NCBI GenBank assembly: GCA_011523485.1
Contig: WTGR01000032.1
Span: 1-6,372, forward strand
Direction of reading: 5' to 3'
Source: Acidobacteriota bacterium
Lineage (GTDB): Bacteria > Acidobacteriota > Vicinamibacteria > Vicinamibacterales > UBA8438
Length of the DNA: 6,372 bases
The translations under genes were made by a program, and so were the position numbers. The notes beneath the pieces are model-generated. The model did not search any database. It had not been told where the DNA came from and worked only from the letters and a program-made list of their open reading frames with translations. This document shows, one piece after another, positions 1 to 4,644 of this stretch. Each line of letters starts with the position of its first letter. Position 1 is the first letter of the stretch.

Positions 1-301
1 CCTCGATCTGCATCAGCTTCTCGACCGTCTGGCAGTAGCCGAGGTTGTTCGTCGCCGCGGCGACGTAGTCCATCCGATCGGTCAGCAGGATGATCTGCGT
101 CCAGTCACGGTTCTCGGACAGCTTCTCGATGCCGCGGTGGATGTAGCCGATCACGCAGTCGGCGTCGACCACCCGCTCGCCGTCCAGCTTGAGGACGACG
201 CGCAACACGCCGTGCGTGCTCGGGTGCTGCGGACCCATGTTGATGACCAGTTCGTCCGTGTCGAACTGCGTCGTGCTGGCGCGGGGGGCTTCGAGAGTCA
301 T
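1..301 (-). CDS. nuoD: NADH-quinone oxidoreductase subunit D (complex I 49 kDa subunit), N-terminal part
   Basis: NuoD is the 49-kDa subunit of the peripheral arm of complex I. Together with NuoB it forms the pocket where quinone is reduced, at the membrane surface. Only the first 100 codons are present; the reading frame runs off the left edge. The translation begins MTLEAPRAS and shows the family's N-terminal hallmark [14 protein letters not shown] (residues 21-34), whose His26 and His30 lie in the loop that lines the quinone pocket. [10 protein letters not shown] (51-60) is another conserved 49-kDa motif, and TDRMDY (74-79) ends in a Tyr that I infer is the quinone-contacting Tyr of the family. 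The ATG at 299-301 is chosen because an AGGA lies about nine bases upstream (311-314 on the minus strand) and the conserved block starts 20 residues later. It follows nuoC by 18 bases, so co-transcription is very likely. NuoC and NuoD are separate here, not fused as in E. coli. Confidence 0.96.
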   Translation of the reverse strand, partial: MTLEAPRASTTQFDTDELVINMGPQHPSTHGVLRVVLKLDGERVVDADCVIGYIHRGIEKLSENRDWTQIILLTDRMDYVAAATNNLGYCQTVEKLMQIE

Positions 302-319
302 CGGCTCGGGTCCTGCGGT

Positions 320-1096
320 CTACTCGATCTCGACGTCGGCATCGGCGCCCGCGCCGGCCTCGTCCGGCAGGTTGCGCACGCGCAGCCAGTCCTGCGGATT
401 CTCCATCAGCAGCTCGCCGGGACCTTCGAGCGGGTAGTCCTTGCGCTGCGGATAGCCCTGCCATTGCTCCGGCATCAGGATCCGCCGCAGGTCGGGATGA
501 TTCACGATATCGATGCCGAACTGGTCGTAGACCTCGCGCTCCAGCCAGTCGGCGGCGGGCCAGAGCTGCGTCACCGACTCGACCGGATCCTGCTCGCCGA
601 CCCGCACCTTGACGCGCAACCGGTGCCGGAGCCGGGTCGAGTACAGGCAGTAGACCACGTCGAAGCGCTTCTCGCGCGGCGGCCAGTCGGCGGCGGTCAC
701 GTCGGAGCAGTAGTCGAACAGGGTCGAGGCGTCGTCCTTGAGGAACCGCATCACGTCGAGAAGCCGATCCACGGCGACGATGACCGTCCAGTCGCCGACC
801 CAGTAGGAGACCTGCTGAACCGCGCCCGGTACGCCGCCCTGAACGGCGGTCACCGTCTTCGGCAGCTCCATGCCGTCCGGCGGGGCCTGATCCTCGGGAG
901 CCTTGGGGGGCTCCGGCGGCGCCTTCGGCTTCGGCTTGGGCCGCGGCTTGGGCGCGGGCTTCCCGGCCGCAGCCTCGGCGGCGGGCTTGCCGGCGGAGGG
1001 CGCGGACTTCTCCGCGCCCTTGGGCCCCGCTCCCGCGGCCTGCGGCCCGGAATCGGCTCCGTCCTGCCCCGACTGCGACCTGGTTTCGTCCGCCAT
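320..1096 (-). CDS. nuoC: NADH-quinone oxidoreductase subunit C (complex I 30 kDa subunit) with long N-terminal extension
   Basis: NuoC is the 30-kDa subunit of the complex I hydrophilic arm and packs against NuoD and NuoB; it binds no cofactor. The protein has 258 residues. Residues about 95-245 are the conserved fold, with the family signature EREVYDQFGIDIVNHPDL (186-203) followed by RRIL and then GYPQRKDYPLEGPGE (214-228). The family is commonly about 160-210 residues when not fused to NuoD. The surplus is a low-complexity N-terminus (1-75) rich in Pro, Ala, Lys and Gly, with a PKPRPKPKPK run near residues 49-58, plus a short acidic C-terminal tail (DEAGAGADADVEIE). No signal peptide is seen. 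The start at 1094-1096 is the first ATG of the frame, 20 bases after nuoA; a later start at Met76 (MELPK) would remove the whole extension and cannot be excluded. The upstream ribosome binding site is weak (a GGATCGG-like stretch), which fits translation coupled to nuoA. nuoB is not located between nuoA and this gene. Confidence 0.95.
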   Translation of the reverse strand: MADETRSQSGQDGADSGPQAAGAGPKGAEKSAPSAGKPAAEAAAGKPAPKPRPKPKPKAPPEPPKAPEDQAPPDGMELPKTVTAVQGGVPGAVQQVSYWVGDWTVIVAVDRLLDVMRFLKDDASTLFDYCSDVTAADWPPREKRFDVVYCLYSTRLRHRLRVKVRVGEQDPVESVTQLWPAADWLEREVYDQFGIDIVNHPDLRRILMPEQWQGYPQRKDYPLEGPGELLMENPQDWLRVRNLPDEAGAGADADVEIE

Positions 1097-1116
1097 CTAT
1101 CCGATCCGGCCTGCCG

Positions 1117-1473
1117 TCAGGCCCAGTCCAGGGCGCCCTTGCGCCACGCGTAGACGTAACCGATCACGAGGATGAACAGGAACACCAGCATCTCGATCAG
1201 GCCGAACAGCGCCAGCTCGTCCATGACGACCGCCCACGGGAACATGAAGACCGTCTCCACGTCGAAGATGACGAAGAGCATCGCCACCAAGTAGTAGCGG
1301 ACGCTGTACCGGTCGCGCGCGTCGGTCTCCGGCTCGATGCCGCACTCGTACGGCTCGAACTTCACCCGGTTGTAGCGTTTCGTGTGGACGGCCTGGGACA
1401 CCATCAGCGTGAAGATGGCGAAGCCGATGGCCACCAGGATGAACAGGAAGACCGGGATGTAGGCGTCTAGCAT
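1117..1473 (-). CDS. nuoA: NADH-quinone oxidoreductase subunit A
   Basis: NuoA is a small membrane subunit (ND3 homologue) of complex I located at the junction of the membrane and peripheral arms. The 118-residue protein matches the usual size. It shows three membrane segments (about 5-27, 61-83 and 88-108). The first loop carries the family hallmark KFEPYECGIEP (38-48), with the conserved Cys44 of the ND3 loop, and RYSVRYYLVAMLFVIFDVE (55-73) follows, with the conserved Asp/Glu pair in the second helix. The frame is open far upstream, but the ATG at 1471-1473 is preferred: homology starts right there (MLDAYIPVF), and GAAGGG (1483-1488, minus strand) lies nine bases upstream. It is the first gene of the nuo operon, transcribed divergently from the VWA gene, with a promoter at 1604-1632. 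Spacing to nuoC is 20 bases. Confidence 0.97.
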   Translation of the reverse strand: MLDAYIPVFLFILVAIGFAIFTLMVSQAVHTKRYNRVKFEPYECGIEPETDARDRYSVRYYLVAMLFVIFDVETVFMFPWAVVMDELALFGLIEMLVFLFILVIGYVYAWRKGALDWA

Positions 1474-1482
1474 CGTCGCGAA

Positions 1483-1488
1483 CCCTTC
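1483..1488 (-). promoter_or_regulatory. Ribosome binding site of nuoA
   Basis: GAAGGG on the minus strand, nine bases before the ATG at 1473. It settles the nuoA start against longer in-frame alternatives, because the conserved NuoA sequence also begins at that ATG. The site overlaps the TGA (1487-1489) of a possible 24-codon upstream reading frame. Confidence 0.65.
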
Positions 1489-1603
1489 ACGCGTTGCCGG
1501 CTCCGGCTCGTGGCTCCCCTCTGGCTCGTCGCAAGAACACGAGGCACCACGGTGGAACCATGCGGGCCGAAAGGGTGCGACGTGCGGTCGAAAATTCGCG
1601 CGG

Positions 1604-1632
1604 ATTATTGCACGGGGCCGGAAGGCTGTCAA
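1604..1632 (-). promoter_or_regulatory. Sigma70-type promoter of the nuo operon
   Basis: Read on the minus strand, a perfect TTGACA -35 box (1627-1632) is followed after exactly 17 bases by AATAAT (1604-1609), which matches TATAAT at five of six positions. The start of transcription would fall near 1597, giving a nuoA leader of about 120 bases. Near-consensus boxes with ideal spacing in such GC-rich DNA, facing the first gene of an operon, are unlikely by chance. No mapping data are available, so this remains a sequence-based prediction. Confidence 0.75.
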
Positions 1633-1663
1633 GAAACCCCGAACGGGCCGCGGAAGCCCCGAC

Positions 1664-1707
1664 CGTCGTGCAACTCCCGTTTTTACAGGGTTTTTTGCAA
1701 GGCGACG
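1664..1707. repeat. Hyphenated inverted repeat with two phased T tracts
   Basis: Left arm CGTCG+TGCAA (1664-1673) is matched by TTGCA (1695-1699) and, after a three-base bulge, CGACG (1703-1707). Inside lies a CCC...GGG pair (1676-1678 with 1688-1690). Two T runs (1680-1684 and 1691-1696) are centred about 11.5 bases apart, close to one helical turn, which favours intrinsic DNA curvature. The second run falls where an UP element would lie relative to the plus-strand promoter. It could be a regulator site, an UP element, or chance; nothing identifies a binding protein. Confidence 0.4.
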
Positions 1708-1710
1708 ACC

Positions 1711-1740
1711 TTGACGGGGCCGGCAAGCAGAACCTATACT
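1711..1740 (+). promoter_or_regulatory. Sigma70-type promoter of the VWA gene pair
   Basis: TTGACG (1711-1716), an 18-base spacer, then TATACT (1735-1740): five of six matches in each box. The expected transcription start is about 1746-1748, that is, 6-8 bases before the ATG at 1754. There is no room for a ribosome binding site, so the mRNA would be leaderless or nearly so. This promoter may also serve VWA2 and hemX downstream, as no clear terminator separates them. Confidence 0.7.
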
Positions 1741-1753
1741 GCCGGTGTACAGA

Positions 1754-2695
1754 ATGGCCCTTTCGCGACACGCCTGCGTTACGTTTTCGCTCGCCCTCGC
1801 AGCCTCGATCGCCGCCGGCGCGGCGGCCTCGGCCCAGTCGGTGGAACGCCTCATGATCGTCTCCGTGCTCGACGCCGACGGGGCGCCGGTCACGGACCTC
1901 GATGCGGCCGATTTCGAGATTCGCGAGGACGATGCCGCGCGCGAGGTGCTGCGCGTCGATTCCGCCGGTGCGGGCCGGCAGATCGCCGTTCTGGTCGACA
2001 CCAGCGAGGCGGCGGTGCGAGCGGCGTCCGGCTTCCGGCGCGGGTTGTCGGCATTCGTCGACGCCATGCACGGGGACAATCAGATCTCGATCGTCTCCTT
2101 CGGGGGGGCGCCCCGCATTCTCGCCCCGTCGACGAGCGACGGCGAACGGCTTCGCGAGGGAGTCGGCAGGATCTTCCCGCAGTCCGGCCAGGCGGCGTAC
2201 ATGCTCGACGCCGTGTACGAGGTCGCCGAGGGATTCGACCGCCGCGGCGCCGACCGTCCGGTGATGGTGGTGCTGACCACGGAGGGCACCGACTACAGCA
2301 ACCGCCGGGCCCGCCAGGTGCTCGAGCGCATCGACGAGAGTGGGGCCGCCTTCTACGCGCTGTCCGTGGAAGCCCGCCGCGCTGCGTTCGGAATCGGGCG
2401 GCCCACCGGCGCGTTCGGGGGAGGCTTCGACGCCCGCCAACAGGAATTCGAGCGGGATCTGGTCCTGTCGCGCGGGACCGCCGGCACCGGCGGGCGGCAT
2501 CGGGATCTGCTCGCGAGCTCTGCCGTCGAGCGGGCGCTACTCGACCTCGCCGCCGAGCTCCGCAACCAGTACCTGGTCGCCTATTCGCGGCCCGACTCCC
2601 TCATTCCACCGGAGGAGGTCACGGTGACCGTGGACGGGTCCGGGCTCACGGCGCGCGGAATCGTACTCAGCACTCCGGAGAACCGTAACCGCTAG
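1754..2695 (+). CDS. Exported VWA-domain protein, acidobacterial VWFA-related family, degenerate MIDAS (VWA1)
   Basis: Predicted exported protein of 313 residues with a von Willebrand factor A-like domain; its role is unknown. An N-terminal signal peptide is visible: basic start MALSRH, hydrophobic Ala-rich core, probable cleavage after residue 27 (AAASA/QS). Residues about 30-68 are the small beta region typical of the family (DADGAPVTDLDAADFEIRED), then the VWA fold follows (about 76-206). The metal site is eroded: DTSEA (82-86) replaces DxSxS, the Thr-loop region reads GQAAYMLDA (145-153) without the usual Thr, and the third loop reads TTEGTD (175-180) where the next gene has LSDGED. A Gly-rich insert (about 212-248) precedes the C-terminal LRNQYLVAY motif (269-277) common to this family. 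A GTG at 1745 gives three more residues, but it lies at or before the predicted transcription start, so the ATG is preferred. VWA2 follows 37 bases later and is a divergent paralogue. Family assignment comes from recognition of motif order, not a search. Confidence 0.88.
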   Translation: MALSRHACVTFSLALAASIAAGAAASAQSVERLMIVSVLDADGAPVTDLDAADFEIREDDAAREVLRVDSAGAGRQIAVLVDTSEAAVRAASGFRRGLSAFVDAMHGDNQISIVSFGGAPRILAPSTSDGERLREGVGRIFPQSGQAAYMLDAVYEVAEGFDRRGADRPVMVVLTTEGTDYSNRRARQVLERIDESGAAFYALSVEARRAAFGIGRPTGAFGGGFDARQQEFERDLVLSRGTAGTGGRHRDLLASSAVERALLDLAAELRNQYLVAYSRPDSLIPPEEVTVTVDGSGLTARGIVLSTPENRNR

Positions 2696-2732
2696 GCCCC
2701 GGCATCCAGCCCGGGACAGCACGGAAGCCGAC

Positions 2733-3674
2733 ATGACTCTCCGCGCCACGGCAGCCGCCGCGCTCATCGCCGCCGCATGCATCATCGGGTCGGGTGCGAC
2801 CGGCGCCCAACCCCCGGACATCCCGGCTCAACCGCCGTCGTTCCGGGCCGGGGTCGACGTCGTCTCCCTCAACGTGACGGTGACCGATCGGGAAGGGCGC
2901 TTCGTCACCGACCTGGACGAGTCCAGCTTCCGGATCTACGAGGACGGCGTCCAGCAGGACATCAACTTCTTCACGAGAACGCAGTTGCCGATCGCGCTCG
3001 CACTGCTCATCGACACCAGCGCGAGCATGGACGAGAAGATGGCGACGGCGCAGGAGGCGGCCATCGGCTTCGCGCAGCGGCTGCGCCCCGAAGACCTCGC
3101 CGAGATCGTCGACTTCGACGGCCGCGTCAACATCCTGCAACCGTTCACCAACGACGTGGAGCAGCTCGAGCGCGCCATCCAGCGGACCGCGGCCGGCGGG
3201 TCGACCTCCCTCTACAACGCGATCTACATCGCTCTGCGGGAGCTGGCCAAGGCGCCGCTCCGGGAGGCCGACCTGCGGCGCGAGGCGATCATCGTGCTGT
3301 CGGACGGCGAGGACACCTCGAGCCTGGTGAGCTTCGACGAGGTCCTGGAGCTGTCGAAGCGCTCGAACACCGCCATCTTCTCCATCGGACTGCAGTCCGA
3401 CGACAGCCGGTCCCGCACCGGTTTCCGCGAAGCGGACTTCGTGCTGCGGCAACTGGCGCAGGAGACCGGCGGACGGGCGTTCTTCCCGGAAAGAATCGAG
3501 GAGCTGCCCGCGATCTACCGCCAGATTTCCGACGAGCTCTCGAGCCAGTACTCCGTCGGTTACATCTCGGCGAACCCGCTGCGGAACGGCCAGTGGCGGC
3601 GGGTCGTCGTGCGCGTCGATCGCGACGCGGTGTCCGCACGGACCAAGCAGGGCTACTACGCCCCCCGGGGCTGA
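2733..3674 (+). CDS. Exported VWA-domain protein, acidobacterial VWFA-related family, intact MIDAS (VWA2)
   Basis: Predicted exported protein of 313 residues. An Ala-rich signal peptide is followed by a likely cleavage site near residue 25 (GATGA/QPP); Cys16 lies inside the hydrophobic core, so a lipoprotein site is less likely. The family's beta region follows (VVSLNVTVTDREGRFVTDLD, 43-62, then FRIYEDGVQQDINFF, 66-80), then a VWA domain (about 87-225) with a complete metal-ion-dependent adhesion site: DTSAS (94-98), Thr158 in GGSTSLYNAI (155-164) and Asp191 in LSDGED (189-194). The C-terminus carries ISDELSSQYSVGYI (265-278) and ends GYYAPRG, both typical of this Acidobacteria-enriched family. 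Such domains usually bind a protein ligand through a divalent metal; the ligand here is unknown. GGAAG (2723-2727) lies five bases before the ATG. The gene is 37 bases after VWA1 and 27 bases before the hemX-like gene, so all three are probably co-transcribed. Confidence 0.92.
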   Translation: MTLRATAAAALIAAACIIGSGATGAQPPDIPAQPPSFRAGVDVVSLNVTVTDREGRFVTDLDESSFRIYEDGVQQDINFFTRTQLPIALALLIDTSASMDEKMATAQEAAIGFAQRLRPEDLAEIVDFDGRVNILQPFTNDVEQLERAIQRTAAGGSTSLYNAIYIALRELAKAPLREADLRREAIIVLSDGEDTSSLVSFDEVLELSKRSNTAIFSIGLQSDDSRSRTGFREADFVLRQLAQETGGRAFFPERIEELPAIYRQISDELSSQYSVGYISANPLRNGQWRRVVVRVDRDAVSARTKQGYYAPRG

Positions 3675-3689
3675 GGCGCCGGACTGCCG

Positions 3690-3694
3690 GGAGG
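3690..3694 (+). promoter_or_regulatory. Strong ribosome binding site of the hemX-like gene
   Basis: GGAGG within GGGAGGG, seven bases before the ATG at 3702. It is the clearest Shine-Dalgarno sequence in the window and fixes this start. It contrasts with VWA1 and hemA, which lack one. Confidence 0.75.
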
Positions 3695-3701
3695 GCTACC
3701 C

Positions 3702-4541
3702 ATGAACGCCACGCCGCTCGCACTCTATCTGGTGGCGGGCGTGGCCTACGCCGTCCATTTCGGGACGCGCAGCCCCTCCTCCGGACGCGTTGCGACAGTG
3801 TCGCTGGTGTTCGGAGCCCTCGTGCACACCTTCATCATCGGCATGCAGACGATGCAGGTCGGCCACGTGCCGCTGGTCGGCACGACCGGCGCGATCTCGG
3901 CGTTCGTGTGGGTCCTCGCGCTCGCCTATCTCTATACCGAGATGACGACGGACGAACGGGCCATGGGAATCTTCATCGTCCCGCTGATGGTCGTCCTGCA
4001 GTTGATTCCGGCCATCAGCAACAACGTGGCGGCCCGGCCGCCGGTGCTCGAGAGCCGCTGGTTCGAGATCCACGTGTTCTCGCTGCTCGTGGCGTACGCG
4101 ACGTTCGCTCTCGCGTGCGTGATAAGCGTCACCTACGTGCTCCTCTTCAAGGAGCTCAAGGGCAAGCATCTCGGCGTCTTCTACGCCCGCCTGCCGTCGC
4201 TGCAGGTGCTCGACGGCATGAACGGACGCGCGGTCACGTTCGGCTGGGTGTTCCTGACCCTCGGACTGGCGGTCGGCGCCATCTGGCTGATCCAGGTGCA
4301 GCCGGGCGCCGCCGACCCGCGCGTGCAGGCGATGTCCCTTCTCGATCCGAAGATCTTCACCGTGCTGCTCTGCTGGCTGGTGTACACGTTCTCGCTGTAC
4401 GCGCGGCGGGCGTTCGGCTGGGGAGGACGTCGTGCGGCCTGGCTGTCGACGGTCGGGTTCGCGATCCTGATGCTGAACTTCGTGCCGATAGGGTACTTCG
4501 GCACCAGCAGCCACAACTTCTACCAGGAGTCTGCGCCGTAG
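3702..4541 (+). CDS. CcsA/HemX-like integral membrane protein (cytochrome c assembly protein family)
   Basis: Eight-helix membrane protein of 279 residues related to the cytochrome c assembly/HemX family. Members handle heme at the membrane or, as HemX next to hemA in Bacillus, lower the amount of glutamyl-tRNA reductase. Predicted membrane segments are at about 4-19, 30-48, 62-78, 86-104, 122-148, 177-198, 216-235 and 244-264. Family features seen: His124 in FEIHVFSLLVAYATFALA (121-138), GRAVTFGWVFLTLGL (175-189), LLDPKIFTVLLCWLVYTFSL (213-232), and a C-terminal SSHNFY (269-274) at the place of the GLHSY-like motif of CcsA, giving His271. The tryptophan-rich WGxxWxWD heme motif of true CcsA/CcmC proteins is not kept: the segment before DPK reads PGAADPRVQAMSLL. 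That, the size and the position just upstream of hemA favour a HemX-type role over cytochrome c maturation, but this is inference. The stop codon lies inside a stem-loop (4528-4554). Confidence 0.88.
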   Translation: MNATPLALYLVAGVAYAVHFGTRSPSSGRVATVSLVFGALVHTFIIGMQTMQVGHVPLVGTTGAISAFVWVLALAYLYTEMTTDERAMGIFIVPLMVVLQLIPAISNNVAARPPVLESRWFEIHVFSLLVAYATFALACVISVTYVLLFKELKGKHLGVFYARLPSLQVLDGMNGRAVTFGWVFLTLGLAVGAIWLIQVQPGAADPRVQAMSLLDPKIFTVLLCWLVYTFSLYARRAFGWGGRRAAWLSTVGFAILMLNFVPIGYFGTSSHNFYQESAP

Positions 4542-4558
4542 AACGGCGTAGACTTTCT
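4528..4558 (+). terminator. Stem-loop over the hemX-like stop codon, possible intrinsic terminator or attenuator
   Basis: AGTCTGCGCCGT (4528-4539) pairs with ACGGCGTAGACT (4543-4554): 12 consecutive pairs with one G-U wobble, closed by the three-base loop AGA, and extendable by two G-U pairs. It is followed by a short T-rich stretch (4554-4558, TTTCT). The TAG stop of the hemX-like gene (4539-4541) lies at the tip. The stem is strong but the T tract is short, so termination may be partial, reducing rather than blocking read-through to hemA. Confidence 0.5.
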
Positions 4559-4605
4559 GGTCGGGCCCGGTTGGGCGGCAATCGGAGCCGCAGGCGACGA
4601 TTGTC

Positions 4606-4628
4606 GGGCGGGGAGCGACTCCCGGCCC
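4606..4628 (+). other. Hairpin in the hemA 5' region
   Basis: GGGC-G-GGGAG (4606-4615) pairs with CTCCC-G-GCCC (4619-4628) around a CGA loop: nine G-C/A-T pairs and one internal G-G mismatch. It ends 16 bases before the hemA ATG. No T run follows, so it is not a terminator. Since no clear ribosome binding site is seen between it and the ATG, it could affect translation or mRNA stability of hemA. In GC-rich DNA chance pairing is common, so confidence is low. Confidence 0.35.
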
Positions 4629-4644
4629 GCGCCGGACACGCGGT

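Larger units (their letters stand above)
1474..1753. other. Divergent intergenic control region between nuoA and the first VWA gene
   Basis: About 280 bases with no well-supported gene. It holds a minus-strand promoter for the nuo operon (1604-1632), a plus-strand promoter for the VWA genes (1711-1740), and between their -35 boxes a T-tract-rich inverted repeat (1664-1707). The part from about 1474 to 1597 is the predicted 5' leader of the nuo mRNA, roughly 120 bases long. It contains a short ATG-initiated frame (1487-1561, minus strand) with no ribosome binding site, so I do not call that frame as a gene. The T tracts and both -10 boxes stand out as AT-rich against the GC-rich surroundings. 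Confidence 0.7.

Noticed and set aside
137..1153. 338-codon plus-strand open frame opposite nuoC and nuoD
   Set aside because: It is a mirror of the strongly conserved nuoC/nuoD coding sequence in GC-rich DNA; its translation is low-complexity and matches no family I know.
1676..1696. CCC...GGG followed by TTTTTT as an intrinsic terminator on the plus strand
   Set aside because: The stem has three pairs only, and no plus-strand gene lies upstream to terminate; the T runs are better explained as promoter-region structure.
1474..2079. Upstream extension of the nuoA frame to 320 codons
   Set aside because: The extension is basic low-complexity sequence, crosses the nuo promoter and runs antisense to VWA1, while NuoA homology and the ribosome binding site both point to the ATG at 1473.
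2696..2732. Small hairpin (CCCGG...CCGGG) between VWA1 and VWA2 as a terminator
   Set aside because: The stem is only five pairs and no T run follows, so it gives no support for termination.
2733..2810. Lipoprotein signal (Cys16) in VWA2
   Set aside because: The Cys sits in the middle of the hydrophobic core with Ala at -3 rather than Leu, and a good type I cleavage site follows near residue 25.
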